Shown: in pieces, positions 1 through 9,063 of the stretch
Layout: each line of letters begins with the position of its first letter
How positions within the stretch are numbered: position 1 is the stretch's first letter
From: Candidatus Gastranaerophilales bacterium
GTDB lineage: Bacteria > Cyanobacteriota > Vampirovibrionia > Gastranaerophilales > Gastranaerophilaceae
Direction: 5' to 3'
Length of the DNA: 64,000 nt
Assembly: GCA_944323475.1 (NCBI GenBank)
Contig: CALUSQ010000002.1
Location: 87,396 to 151,395 of the forward strand
Program-made: the position numbers and the translations under genes
The notes under the pieces: model-generated
Told to the model about the DNA's origin: nothing
The model's input: the letters and a program-made list of their open reading frames with translations, nothing else
Database searches by the model: none

Positions 1-182
1 GGGCAAATGTCATAATGCCAAATGTTACTAATACTAAATTTCAAGAAAAATATGAGATTTATCCTAACAAAACAAAAAGCGGAAACGACTTTGCTGAATA
101 CAAGGAAACTCTTGAAATCAAATTAAAATCTATAGGCAGAACTATTGCGCAAAATAAAGGTTTCAGAAATCCAACAAAATAA
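1..182 (+). CDS. hydE: [FeFe]-hydrogenase maturase HydE, C-terminal end (partial)
   Basis: The frame is open from the window edge to TAA at 180-182, giving about 59 residues. It contains ANVIMPN, then KYEIYPNK, then SIGRTIAQNKG. This order matches the C-terminal end of HydE, the radical-SAM enzyme that helps build the diiron subcluster of [FeFe]-hydrogenase; HydE proteins carry a GANVxMPNxTP...YEIYPxK stretch there and end with a GR-containing helix. The catalytic CxxxCxxC part lies outside the window. A second maturase, HydF, sits at 15.9 kb, which supports the call. The alternative is a closely related radical-SAM protein of the biotin synthase group. Confidence 0.72.
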   Translation, partial: ANVIMPNVTNTKFQEKYEIYPNKTKSGNDFAEYKETLEIKLKSIGRTIAQNKGFRNPTK

Positions 183-183
183 A

Positions 184-804
184 CTAATGCTCAAAAATTT
201 TGTCTATAATCTCTTTTAAAGCATAAGCAATTTTTATATGAGAGTCTTTACTGTAATGCAAACCATCCAACTCAGAGACTTTGGCAATTTTATTTAAATC
301 TATAAAATAACATCCGCACTTATCAGCAATAATTCTATACAACTCAGACATTTTTTCAGATTGCTTAACAGATAATTCATCAAACATCAGTGAAAAATTA
401 CTTTTCAAAACATCTAAGGTCATATTCGAGGGCGAAGCAATTATAATTTTAGTAACAGGACAAATTCTTCTTACAATAGCAACTAAATTTTCAATGCCAG
501 AAGCAATCTCAATATCAGATGGACGATAAAATTTTTGCAAATCATTTACCCCAATTGCCAAAATTACGCAGTCAACGTCATTTGACAAGAGCTTTGGTAA
601 AATTTTATACCCAGTATAAATATCACCATCTGGATTGTCATTAAAGCAAGTTCTATTATTACAGCCTTCTTCTATAATCAAAAACTCATCTTTAAGTAAT
701 ACTTGTAAGATTGTAGGCCACCGTGAATCAGAAGAGTAGCGCATTCCAGATCCCGGAACATATCCATAAGTATTGCTATCACCAAAACAAAGTATTTTTT
801 TCAT
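184..804 (-). CDS. SGNH/GDSL-family hydrolase (esterase-like)
   Basis: This 206-residue protein begins with the block I motif FGDSNTYG; Ser10 would be the nucleophile. Block III appears as IGVND about 80 residues later and the catalytic Asp/His pair as DGLHY near the C-terminus. The block I form followed by a Gly-Ser-Gly-Met-Arg-Tyr stretch resembles the small arylesterase/acyltransferase branch of the family. There is no signal peptide, so it should act in the cytoplasm; the substrate cannot be told. It lies 2 bases downstream of dapL and is probably cotranscribed with it. It converges on hydE, with 1 base between the two stop codons. Confidence 0.85.
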   Translation of the reverse strand: MKKILCFGDSNTYGYVPGSGMRYSSDSRWPTILQVLLKDEFLIIEEGCNNRTCFNDNPDGDIYTGYKILPKLLSNDVDCVILAIGVNDLQKFYRPSDIEIASGIENLVAIVRRICPVTKIIIASPSNMTLDVLKSNFSLMFDELSVKQSEKMSELYRIIADKCGCYFIDLNKIAKVSELDGLHYSKDSHIKIAYALKEIIDKIFEH

Positions 805-806
805 AA

Positions 807-1979
807 TTATTTAATGAATAAAGACTCAAATCTCTTCATAGCTTCAACAGTATTTTCCTTTGACCCAAATGAAGTCAATCTAAAATACCCTTCACCATTA
901 TTGCCAAAACCAGCACCAGGAGTACCAACGACTTGAATATTATTTAAAAGATAATCAAAAAACTCCCAAGATGACATATTATTAGGACATTTTAGCCAAA
1001 TATAAGGAGAATGTTTTCCACCAACATGCCAGATTCCGCATTTTTCTAAAGTCCCTGAAATAATCTTTGCATTTGCTTTGTAATAATCAATATTTTTTCT
1101 AATTTCTAATAGCCCTTCATCAGAAAATACAGCTTCAGCACCTTTTTGAATAATGTAAGGCACTCCATTAAACTTAGTAGTCTGACGTCTTAACCACATT
1201 TTGTTAAGCTTACCTAATGATTTTGGAACAATTGTATAACCACATCTTGTACCAGTAAATCCTGCTGTTTTAGAAAGAGAACAAAATTCAATGGCACAAT
1301 CCTTTGCCCCATCTACTTCGAATATGCTTTTTGGTAAATCATCATCAGATATAAAGCTTTCATAAGCAGCATCAAAAAGTATGATTGCATTATTTGATAG
1401 CGCGTAATCTACCCAAGTTTTTAATTGTAATTTATTATATACTGCACCTGTAGGATTATTTGGTGAACAAATATAAATAATATCTGCTTTAACCGATTTA
1501 TCAGGCATTGGAAGAAACTTATTATCTTGTTTTGCGTCAACAAATACAACCTTTCTACCTGCCATAATATTTGTATCAACATAAACAGGATAAACAGGAT
1601 CTGGGACTAAAACAACATTATCTTTATCAAACAGATCCAATATATTACCCAAATCACTTTTGGCACCATCAGATATAAATATTTCATCAATATCTAAATC
1701 TACATTTCTATTTGTATAATAATGTTTTATTGCATTTCTCAAAAAATCATAGCCTTGTTCAGGACCATAACCTCTAAAAGTATCTTGAGAAGACATTTCA
1801 TTCACTGCATTGTGCAAAGCATTTATCACAGCAGAACACAAAGGTAATGTAACATCACCAATGCCTAGTTTAATTATTTTTTTATCAGGATTATTTTGTG
1901 CAAATTCACTGACTTTTTTAGCTACAGTAGAAAACAAATAGCTTTCTTCTAAGTTATTGTAATTATTGTTTAATTTCAT
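807..1979 (-). CDS. dapL: LL-diaminopimelate aminotransferase
   Basis: DapL makes LL-diaminopimelate directly from tetrahydrodipicolinate and glutamate, bypassing the acyl branch of lysine and peptidoglycan precursor synthesis. The 390 residues are close to the usual length. A fold-type I PLP signature is visible: SDGAKSD near 103, SPNNPTG at 172-178, and the PLP lysine Lys237 in SLSKTAGFTGTRCGY, a stretch typical of the Chlamydia/plant/cyanobacterial DapL branch. The start ATG has GAGG five bases upstream. It leads a two-gene unit with the SGNH hydrolase. A second, more distant DapL-like gene lies at 18.3 kb. Confidence 0.92.
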   Translation of the reverse strand: MKLNNNYNNLEESYLFSTVAKKVSEFAQNNPDKKIIKLGIGDVTLPLCSAVINALHNAVNEMSSQDTFRGYGPEQGYDFLRNAIKHYYTNRNVDLDIDEIFISDGAKSDLGNILDLFDKDNVVLVPDPVYPVYVDTNIMAGRKVVFVDAKQDNKFLPMPDKSVKADIIYICSPNNPTGAVYNKLQLKTWVDYALSNNAIILFDAAYESFISDDDLPKSIFEVDGAKDCAIEFCSLSKTAGFTGTRCGYTIVPKSLGKLNKMWLRRQTTKFNGVPYIIQKGAEAVFSDEGLLEIRKNIDYYKANAKIISGTLEKCGIWHVGGKHSPYIWLKCPNNMSSWEFFDYLLNNIQVVGTPGAGFGNNGEGYFRLTSFGSKENTVEAMKRFESLFIK

Positions 1980-2046
1980 GCTAACCTCAAATAGTTATGT
2001 AACCTTGATTTATTTTACAATGAATATACAATAACGAACAGAAATT

Positions 2047-2895
2047 TTAATTAGAAGTTACACGCAATCCATTCAATATATCAACAAAAAATTTATTTCT
2101 AACATTACTGTCTAAATTGCCAAGATTATCAGACATACTTATTAACATTCCATCTTTTACTGTTGCAAAATAACCTTTATTATTTTTAACATGATAAGCA
2201 CTTAAAGTAACACTATTATCATCATTTAAATTGCACATTGCAACATAATTGCTTCCAACCCTACTTTCAGCAAAGCCCCATTTTTCAAGATGTTCTTTGG
2301 CCATTCTGAATGCAGATTGAGCCTCTGGTGAGAGCTGAGATCTATAGTCATAAGGATAAACTGAATTTTCAAATTGATGTACATTTTGAGATTTAACATT
2401 AGCTTTAACTCTATTAACAAGTCTTGGAAGTTTTAAATTAATAAAATAATCATATTCAAAATCATCAACCCACATAAAATTATTAGGACCTTGATCAGAA
2501 TCAACAATTTTTCCATCCGGAGTTATAGTTGCCCAAACATCACCAACCATATTTTTCTTATCAACACACTTAAATGTAGCATTGCCATTTGGCTCCAATT
2601 TAAAAGTCATTTCTTCTGTATTATTTTTGTGAGAAATCATACCGCCATTTTGATAAGCAAGAGTTTTAGCTTGGTTATAAAATTCCATTGTTTCTGCTGT
2701 GAGTTTGTTTGGTTGTGCTCCACAGATATCATCCCATACTTCAACTAAATTATTCCAAAACCCTTTAAAAGAAACAGTATCTTTGCTTTGCTTGTTCATA
2801 ACAGGATTTGTAGAAAAACTATTATTAATATAATTTCTATTGTTTGAATTATATTTATACGAACTAACATTAGAAATCTGAATCTTTTGAATCAT
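2047..2895 (-). CDS. Unknown protein with VSFKG motif
   Basis: I do not recognise a family. The start was set at ATG 2893-2895 because AAGGAG lies six bases upstream; the longer frame starts with a GTG. The 282-residue product has an Asn/Ser-rich N-terminal 40 residues, then VSFKGFWNNL at 41-50, then a soluble mixed alpha/beta region with two TFKLEPNG/TLSAYHVKNN-like beta stretches that may be a repeat. No signal peptide or membrane segment is seen. The short N-terminal motif recurs in several other unknown proteins of this window. It is divergent from the permease at 3018. Confidence 0.75.
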   Translation of the reverse strand: MIQKIQISNVSSYKYNSNNRNYINNSFSTNPVMNKQSKDTVSFKGFWNNLVEVWDDICGAQPNKLTAETMEFYNQAKTLAYQNGGMISHKNNTEEMTFKLEPNGNATFKCVDKKNMVGDVWATITPDGKIVDSDQGPNNFMWVDDFEYDYFINLKLPRLVNRVKANVKSQNVHQFENSVYPYDYRSQLSPEAQSAFRMAKEHLEKWGFAESRVGSNYVAMCNLNDDNSVTLSAYHVKNNKGYFATVKDGMLISMSDNLGNLDSNVRNKFFVDILNGLRVTSN

Positions 2896-3017
2896 CTCTT
2901 TCTCCTTCACAATTTTGAAATTACCATTTGGATATTTAAAAGCAGTAAATTTAATATTTTGCTATTATTATACAAAAATTTTTACAATAACTTAATGTTT
3001 ATATTAAGATTGTTAAT

Positions 3018-4373
3018 ATGACACAGAATTTAAAAAGAACATTATCACTCCCCGATGCTGTTTCAATAGTTGCAGGTTCAATGATTGGATGCGGTATATT
3101 CATTGTTTCAGCAGATATTGCAAGACAAGTAAACTCAGGATTGCTACTTGTTTTGATTTGGATACTTGCCGGCTTCATAACACTTTGTGGCGGACTTTCT
3201 CTTTGTGAACTAGCAGCAAATATTACAGAAGAAGGCGGACAATATGTATACTTGAAAAAAATATTTAACGAAAAAATCGCATTTTTATACGGATGGACGC
3301 TGTTTTTAGTGATACAAACCGGTACAATAGCTGCTGTTTGCGTAGCATTTGCTAAATTTTTTGGAATATTAGTCCCTTTTATTAGCACAGATAATTTGAT
3401 TATTCAATTAGGGCATATTCATTTTTCAACACAACAACTTTTTGCAATAATTACAGTTTTATCATTGAGCTACATTAATTCCAGAGGTATAAAATACGGC
3501 ATAATTACGCAAAATATTTTTACAATAACAAAAGTTTTATCATTAGCAGCAATAGTTGTTATTGGGCTACTATTTGGTTTTAATGCACACATACTTCAAA
3601 CCAATTTTCACATGCCGATAAATTTTTCATTTGAAACAATAAATATTATTGCAGTAGCAATAGTAGGTGCGCTGTTTGCTTCAATAACTTGGAATAATAT
3701 TACATTTATAGCCGGTGAAGTAAAACAACCGCAAAAAAATATTCCTAAAGCACTTGTATATGGTGTAGCACTCGTAGTTTCACTATATTTGCTGATGAAT
3801 CTTATTTACCTCGGCGTGTTGCCACTTGAAGCAATTCAAACTGCTCCTCAAGATATTGTTGCGGCAAGAACCATAAGTGAAATTTTTGGAACAGTTGGCA
3901 AAAATATCATAGCAATAATAATAATGATTTCTGCATTTGGTTGTGCAAACGGCATGATTCTCACAGGTTCAAGAGTTTACTATAAAATGGCAAAAGACAG
4001 AGCATTTTTTAGACCGCTAGCTGTAATAAACAGACAAACCAAAGTCCCTGTAAACTCACTATGGGCACAATGCATTTGGATATGCATTTTAATACTTTGG
4101 GGTAATTATTCAGAACTTTTAGATTTTGTAATTTATGCTTCTTTAATATTTTATATTCTGGTGACAACAGGAATTTTTGTATATAGAAAAAAATTCCCTG
4201 AAAAAAATAAAAAATTTAGAATAAATAATTTTTTCCCAATAACATTCATAATTTTGGCAACATACATAGTAATATGCCTATCACTATACAAACCTTTATA
4301 CACAATACCGGGATTACTTATAACAATCGCCGGTATACCTGTTTTCCACATTTGGAAAAAACTTGATAAATAA
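3018..4373 (+). CDS. APC-superfamily amino-acid permease
   Basis: This 451-residue protein is highly hydrophobic with about 12 predicted membrane helices. The first helix carries SIVAGSMIGCGIF, the unwound Gly-rich substrate-binding stretch of APC transporters, followed by GGLSLCELAANITEEGGQYVY, typical of the LAT/SteT-like exchanger group. It most likely imports or exchanges amino acids across the inner membrane; the substrate is not predictable. It stands alone on the + strand, divergent from the VSFKG protein and convergent with the pair at 4.4-6.7 kb. No strong ribosome binding site is visible before the ATG. Confidence 0.88.
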   Translation: MTQNLKRTLSLPDAVSIVAGSMIGCGIFIVSADIARQVNSGLLLVLIWILAGFITLCGGLSLCELAANITEEGGQYVYLKKIFNEKIAFLYGWTLFLVIQTGTIAAVCVAFAKFFGILVPFISTDNLIIQLGHIHFSTQQLFAIITVLSLSYINSRGIKYGIITQNIFTITKVLSLAAIVVIGLLFGFNAHILQTNFHMPINFSFETINIIAVAIVGALFASITWNNITFIAGEVKQPQKNIPKALVYGVALVVSLYLLMNLIYLGVLPLEAIQTAPQDIVAARTISEIFGTVGKNIIAIIIMISAFGCANGMILTGSRVYYKMAKDRAFFRPLAVINRQTKVPVNSLWAQCIWICILILWGNYSELLDFVIYASLIFYILVTTGIFVYRKKFPEKNKKFRINNFFPITFIILATYIVICLSLYKPLYTIPGLLITIAGIPVFHIWKKLDK

Positions 4374-4423
4374 TAAATCTCCTATCATATAAGATATCAT
4401 AAGTCGATAAACTCAGATATCCA

Positions 4424-5053
4424 TTATTTAAGCATATTTTCAAAAGACTTGAATGTGAGATTGTTAGACTCTTTATCAGAAACTACATTTAGTTTTTGCC
4501 CTTGTTCAATCTGTTTAGGCTGAACTGATGTTGTTTCAGAACCTTCATTTAATGTTTTCTTTGCTGAGACTTTCTTTTCTCCATATTCTTTAATGTAATG
4601 AGCCATTGGAGTAGCCAAGAAAGGAGTTAAAACACGTTTAAGAATAATTTGTGCAAATATCAAAGTACCTAAGAGAATAAAACCATTCTTAGCTGCAGCA
4701 CGAGTACCACCTTTAAGTGAAGAGTTTTTGAATAATTTGTCAAAAGCATTTGGTAATTTATTTTTAATATAAGCCCCCAATGTCAACTGTGATGCCACAT
4801 TCAAAAAGCCATTTGACAAATCAATAGCAGCAACAAATTTTCTGTTTTCTTCAGGAATTTTCTTATTGTGCAAACTTTGATTTGTATAGTAATAACAGTT
4901 TACTGCATCTTTAGTTGTTGTAGACCATAATGCAATTGTTGCAGCCATTTCTCCGGCTCTTTCAGAGAAGCAGGATTTCATAAATTTAGAGTTAGCTACT
5001 TTATTCACGCCTCTTTCTAAACCTGCAGATATAGTTTTAAGACTAATTGCCAT
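4424..5053 (-). CDS. Unknown protein, C-terminal LTFKSF motif
   Basis: This is a 209-residue protein with no recognised family. It is rich in Ala and Lys and has one clear hydrophobic helix (ILLGTLIFAQIIL, about residue 125) and weaker ones before it, so membrane association is possible. It ends in LTFKSFENMLK (199-209), similar to the Phe-Lys motif found near the N-terminus of other unknown proteins here. Its ATG overlaps the TAA of the upstream gene by one base (TAATG), so the two are translationally coupled and probably act together. Confidence 0.7.
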   Translation of the reverse strand: MAISLKTISAGLERGVNKVANSKFMKSCFSERAGEMAATIALWSTTTKDAVNCYYYTNQSLHNKKIPEENRKFVAAIDLSNGFLNVASQLTLGAYIKNKLPNAFDKLFKNSSLKGGTRAAAKNGFILLGTLIFAQIILKRVLTPFLATPMAHYIKEYGEKKVSAKKTLNEGSETTSVQPKQIEQGQKLNVVSDKESNNLTFKSFENMLK

Positions 5054-6675
5054 TATTTAGCCTCCTTTGTTTCTGCTGGTTTTGATTTTGCATGCGCAAG
5101 TTTCGGGAAAAATTCCTCCATTATTCTCGGATATGCCCAGTTAAGGACACCACAAGTAATTGGCAAAATGCATAACCCTACAATCAAACCACTTATCTGT
5201 TTAAAGTTTTTCATTACTTTTTGAGAATTATTAATTCTTGCAGTAAGCCATTTTTTAGCTTTTTGATCTTTTATAGTTTGTTCAAGAGTTTCTCTATTCT
5301 CTGTCTTTAAAAACTTAATCTTTGTCTCACCATCAAAACAATTATAGATCATTTTTCTCAACTTATCTCTCAATGAAAGATTTTCATTTGTAGGATCAAT
5401 AACTGTTTCTAACCTTGCTTGGAGCTTACCAACAAGAATTTTTGCCTCTCTTGCATCTAATGAACTATCTCCAGCAGGAACTTTTGCTGGTGCATTTTTT
5501 AAAATTTCTTTAGCTTTAGCAATAAAATCATTGAACAACTGATAATTTTTTTCTTCCATCATTGCAATAATTTCGGCTTCACTCTTACCTTGTTTCATAA
5601 GCTCTGCTTTATAACCAAGAAGTACTGCTTTTGCTTCTTTTGCCATTTTTGCAAAATTAAATTTGATTTTAGCTTTTGTTAAAATTTCAGCTTCAACATT
5701 TTTAATAGCTTGTTCTTTAATAATATCAGGGGTCAATCCAGCTTTTAAAGCCGCAAATTCTTCTTTTGAAATTTCAATACCATTAGCTTTCAGTAATTTT
5801 TTAATAGCACCCTTGCGCAAATCAGAAAGCTTTTTAATTTCTTTTTGAAGATGAGTATCTTCAATTTTTGTATCACCTATTTGTATAATCTTGCCTGTTT
5901 TTTCATCAGATATAATTTTATGTTTGTCTTTCATATATTCTTGAATTAATTGTTTTTCAGCAAAATCATAATCAGCAGGCGAAATCAATGATTCAATTTT
6001 GAAATCATTATTTTGATCGAGACATTTTGCTATTACACTCTTCAACGTTCCAGGTTTGGCATCTGCAAGTGATTCACCTTTTCCAAGAGAATGAACAATT
6101 TTTCTTACATTGTCTAATTCTTCATAAAAAGCACTATTTTTTTTCTTGTCATAAATTAAATCTTTGACAAACTGTATATCAGCCTTATTCATTTCTTGAG
6201 CAAGTTCCGGATGTTTTAAAAGGAATTCTCTTGTTTCTCCGTTAATTGCATCTTTAAAAAATCCTCTTGTTGGCGCAGCATGCAAATCACATCTGTCGAG
6301 TCTATGTTTAGTTACATAATCATCTAACATTTTGTTATATGCCATCATTATCGGCACCTGACCGGCAAGTGTAATAACAGCAGAAATAGGCTGTCTTGCC
6401 GCTGTATATTTTTTAGTATTAATATCTTCTTTAGCAAGAGGATTATTTATAATAAATATAGGAGCAACACCTGCTGTACCTACAGCTGTAACGATATTAT
6501 TGAAATGTTCTCCCTGAAATCTGTTGGAAGCAACCATTGCTCTCTCAAACCACTTTAATCCTTTAGTATCAACTTTTGCATCGTTCGCCTTGCGAATGAG
6601 ATAGTTTGTTGTGACCTTAGCTTTAGTGGTGATATAAGGTCCAAAATTTATCGGCTTAATACTAGAAATTCCCAT
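5053..6675 (-). CDS. Unknown helical protein with INFGP motif
   Basis: The start was set at ATG 6673-6675, which has AAGGTGG just upstream; an in-frame GTG 18 bases earlier is less likely. The 540-residue product starts MGISSIKPINFGPY, has hydrophobic stretches around residues 60-110 and again near the C-terminus (ISGLIVGLCILPITCGV), and a long charged, helical middle rich in Lys and Glu. The layout of two hydrophobic ends around a coiled middle, plus coupling to the next gene by TAATG, suggests a membrane-associated pair. No family recognised and no function assigned. Confidence 0.7.
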   Translation of the reverse strand: MGISSIKPINFGPYITTKAKVTTNYLIRKANDAKVDTKGLKWFERAMVASNRFQGEHFNNIVTAVGTAGVAPIFIINNPLAKEDINTKKYTAARQPISAVITLAGQVPIMMAYNKMLDDYVTKHRLDRCDLHAAPTRGFFKDAINGETREFLLKHPELAQEMNKADIQFVKDLIYDKKKNSAFYEELDNVRKIVHSLGKGESLADAKPGTLKSVIAKCLDQNNDFKIESLISPADYDFAEKQLIQEYMKDKHKIISDEKTGKIIQIGDTKIEDTHLQKEIKKLSDLRKGAIKKLLKANGIEISKEEFAALKAGLTPDIIKEQAIKNVEAEILTKAKIKFNFAKMAKEAKAVLLGYKAELMKQGKSEAEIIAMMEEKNYQLFNDFIAKAKEILKNAPAKVPAGDSSLDAREAKILVGKLQARLETVIDPTNENLSLRDKLRKMIYNCFDGETKIKFLKTENRETLEQTIKDQKAKKWLTARINNSQKVMKNFKQISGLIVGLCILPITCGVLNWAYPRIMEEFFPKLAHAKSKPAETKEAK

Positions 6676-6986
6676 TTTTCCCACCTTAAACACACTTCTT
6701 ACATATTTAACAACAATTAAAAAAAATAAAAGTTGCTTTAATTACATCTAATTATTAAGCATTGTAAACTTTCCATGACAAAATTTACACTGAATAGATG
6801 ACAAGGATAATTTTACACCAGACAAAAAAAAGTTAAGCAAAATCTTTAACTTATATTAAAAAAAAATAATAAAATATTTTAAATTTCTTTACTATTTAAT
6901 TTTTTTAAAATACTATAATTAGTAAGTTATCGTAAAAAAATAACCTTTCGCGTAAAAAATGTATTAGATTGAAAGAGGTCAAATAA
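6676..6986. promoter_or_regulatory. Intergenic region upstream of ftsZ with a -10 candidate
   Basis: This gene-free stretch is extremely A+T-rich. It holds a perfect TATAAT at 6914-6919 that could be the -10 of ftsZ, though no good -35 stands 16-18 bases before it. The GTG start of ftsZ is preceded by GAAAGAGGT at 6971-6979, a good ribosome binding site. A weak imperfect hairpin lies near 6833-6853. Nothing else could be supported. Confidence 0.4.
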
Positions 6987-8195
6987 GTGGAAAATTTCGG
7001 ACCGGATATCTTCGGAAGAAGAGAAACAGAACAAGACACAAATACACCACAATCATCAAATGTTGCTGATATAAAAGTAATCGGCGCTGGTGGTGGCGGT
7101 GGAAATGCTGTAAACAGAATGATTAAAGCTGGGTTGACTGGTGTAGATTTTTGGGCAATGAACACAGATGCTCAAGTTCTAAAAATGTCATTAGCTGAAA
7201 ATAAAATTCAACTTGGTAGTAAGTTAACTGAAGGACTTGGCGCTGGTGGTGACCCATCAGTTGGTGAAAAAGCAGCTGAAGAAACAAGAGATCAAATTGT
7301 ACAAGCATTAGATGGTGCAGATATGGTATTTGTTACTGCAGGCATGGGTGGAGGAACAGGGACAGGTGCTGCTCCAGTAATTGCCAAAATAGCAAAAGAA
7401 CTTGGTGCATTAACTATTGGTGTTGTAACAAAACCATTCAGTTTCGAAGGTAAAAGAAGAATGAATCAAGCACAACAGGGTCTTGAAAAACTTAAAGAAA
7501 CTGTTGATGCACTTATTGTAATTCCAAATGACAAATTGCTTGAAGTTGTTGAAAGAAGAACAACAATGAAAGAAGCATTCCAAGTAGTTGATGAAGTGCT
7601 ATTAAGAGGTGTACAAGGTATCTCTGATATAATTACTGTTCCAGGACTCATAAATGTAGACTTTGCTGATGTTAAAGCAGTTATGCAATCAAGCGGTTCT
7701 GCATTAATGGGTATAGGTAGAGGAACTGGTGAAGGAAGAGCAATGGAAGCTGCTAAATTGGCTATCAATTCACCTCTTCTTGAAACATCAATTAACGGTG
7801 CATCCGGTATCATAATGAATGTAACCGGCGGTTCAGATATGACATTGCATGAAGTTACTGAAGCCGCACAAGTTATACATGATGCTGTTGCTGAAGATGC
7901 AATCGTTACATTTGGTTCAGTAATAGATGACAGAATTCAAGGAGAAATCCAAATTACTGTTATAGCTACAGGTTTTGAAATGAAATCAACAGAAGTAGAA
8001 CCCAAAAAAGAAATGAGTAAGTCATTAAGCGCAGCTGATTTCTTCTCTGGATCATTCAATACAGGCAGTTCATTAAATCCATCACCTGCATTGAACCCTA
8101 CTTCTCCTCAACCAAAACCGGCTATTACACCGGCTCAAAAATCTCAATCAGATTTAATGAGTATAATTGATATTCCGCCATTTCTTCAAAAGTAA
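6987..8195 (+). CDS. ftsZ: Cell division GTPase FtsZ
   Basis: FtsZ polymerises at mid-cell to form the division ring. The start is GTG with GAAAGAGGT upstream. The 402 residues have a short variable N-terminus, the nucleotide-binding core beginning [15 protein letters not shown] at about 31, the tubulin signature [10 protein letters not shown] at 121-130, the catalytic T7 loop region around NVDFAD, a Ser/Pro-rich linker from about 345, and a C-terminal peptide (DIPPFLQK) of the kind that binds FtsA/ZipA/SepF partners. The N-terminal [12 protein letters not shown] is also cyanobacteria-like. The gene is monocistronic, with a terminator directly after it. ftsA and ftsQ are not beside it. Confidence 0.97.
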   Translation: MENFGPDIFGRRETEQDTNTPQSSNVADIKVIGAGGGGGNAVNRMIKAGLTGVDFWAMNTDAQVLKMSLAENKIQLGSKLTEGLGAGGDPSVGEKAAEETRDQIVQALDGADMVFVTAGMGGGTGTGAAPVIAKIAKELGALTIGVVTKPFSFEGKRRMNQAQQGLEKLKETVDALIVIPNDKLLEVVERRTTMKEAFQVVDEVLLRGVQGISDIITVPGLINVDFADVKAVMQSSGSALMGIGRGTGEGRAMEAAKLAINSPLLETSINGASGIIMNVTGGSDMTLHEVTEAAQVIHDAVAEDAIVTFGSVIDDRIQGEIQITVIATGFEMKSTEVEPKKEMSKSLSAADFFSGSFNTGSSLNPSPALNPTSPQPKPAITPAQKSQSDLMSIIDIPPFLQK

Positions 8196-8213
8196 TGGTA
8201 TTAATTAAATATT

Positions 8214-8248
8214 AAAAAAAAGCACAGAATAGTATCTGTGCTTTTTTT
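8214..8248 (+). terminator. Intrinsic terminator after ftsZ
   Basis: An 8-bp stem AGCACAGA/TCTGTGCT at 8221-8228 and 8235-8242 with a 6-base loop is followed by seven T and preceded by seven A. It could work on both strands, but only ftsZ lies upstream on the + strand. Confidence 0.9.
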
Positions 8249-8263
8249 ATAAAACTTTAGCAC

Positions 8264-8345
8264 TTGTAATGAAATTTTCTTGCTATATAATTATGATACT
8301 CACCAAACCTCTTTGCAGATTTTAGGAGTTACACTAAAATGTAAC
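8264..8345 (+). promoter_or_regulatory. Promoter and structured leader of rpsT
   Basis: A TTGTAA at 8264-8269 and perfect TATAAT at 8286-8291 are 16 bases apart, predicting a transcript start near 8297 and a leader of about 85 bases. Within the leader a hairpin GTTACA/TGTAAC (8328-8333 with 8340-8345) can form upstream of the ribosome binding site AAAGGA. Ribosomal protein S20 is known to control its own synthesis in some bacteria; whether this hairpin does so here is inference. Confidence 0.55.
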
Positions 8346-8381
8346 ACCCAAGGTAAATGCAAATGAAAGGAAAACAAAAAA

Positions 8382-8651
8382 ATGGCTAATATTAAATCCG
8401 CTAAAAAAAGAGTACTTATTGCAGAAAGAAACAGATTAAAAAACGTTGCTGTAAAATCTGAAATCAAAACAGCAATAAGAAAAACTCTTGAATTAGCACA
8501 GGCCAAAAATGAAGCAGAATTGAAACCAGCTATGAGCCATGCATACAAATTGTGTGACAAAGCTGTTTCTAAAGGTGTTTTGCACAAAAATACCGCTGCT
8601 AGAAAAAAATCAAGATTGACTTTAGCAGTAAATAAATTACTTGCTAAGTAG
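8382..8651 (+). CDS. rpsT: 30S ribosomal protein S20
   Basis: S20 binds 16S rRNA in the bottom of the small subunit. The 89-residue Lys/Ala-rich protein starts MANIKSAKKR and contains RNAxxKSxxKTxIRK-like and HKNTAARKKSRL stretches that define the family. The length is normal. It is monocistronic, with its own promoter and a strong terminator immediately downstream. The ATG has AAAGGA upstream. Confidence 0.97.
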   Translation: MANIKSAKKRVLIAERNRLKNVAVKSEIKTAIRKTLELAQAKNEAELKPAMSHAYKLCDKAVSKGVLHKNTAARKKSRLTLAVNKLLAK

Positions 8652-8668
8652 TTGAAGAACTTGAAAAC

Positions 8669-8702
8669 AAAAAACGCATAACTTTTTAGTTATGCGTTTT
8701 TT
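8669..8702 (+). terminator. Intrinsic terminator after rpsT
   Basis: A perfect 10-bp stem, ACGCATAACT at 8674-8683 with AGTTATGCGT at 8688-8697, and a 4-base loop are followed by a run of six T counted from the stem end. The A-rich left side lets it also serve the rpoZ-like gene coming from the other strand. Confidence 0.9.
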
Positions 8703-8729
8703 GTATATAAATAACAGATTTATAATAAA

Positions 8730-8975
8730 TTAACCAACTAATCTGCTTTCATCAGATTCAGAAGCTTTTACCATAATAGCATGTTCCACTGGATTTTCTT
8801 TTTTGAATGATGTATCAAAGCCATAATCATCAAATCCCAACTCATCTTTTGGCTTTTTCATTTGATATTCATCTACCAACTTTTTAGCAAGTTCTGCTAT
8901 TTCATATACTAATTGGTATCTGTTTTCACAATTTTCATTTAATTCCCATGCTACTTTAATTATCTGATGAGTCAT
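8730..8975 (-). CDS. rpoZ: RNA polymerase omega subunit-like protein
   Basis: Omega helps assemble and stabilise RNA polymerase by binding the beta-prime subunit. The start was placed at ATG 8973-8975, which has GGAG six bases upstream; a longer frame would begin with a TTG inside that site. The 81 residues contain ENRYQLVYEIAELAKKL, matching the NRYxLxxxxAxRAK helix of omega, then an acidic insert, then NPVEHAIMVKAS, matching the KPVxxAI segment. This spacing resembles cyanobacterial omega. The insert and the absence of the usual Arg in the helix make it divergent, so the call is probable rather than certain. Confidence 0.62.
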   Translation of the reverse strand: MTHQIIKVAWELNENCENRYQLVYEIAELAKKLVDEYQMKKPKDELGFDDYGFDTSFKKENPVEHAIMVKASESDESRLVG

Positions 8976-9063
8976 ATTATTCTCCAAACTTATGTCTTTT
9001 AATAAATATTACTATATTAATATAATATAATAAAATCTTAATATCAACACTAATTTTTATTAA

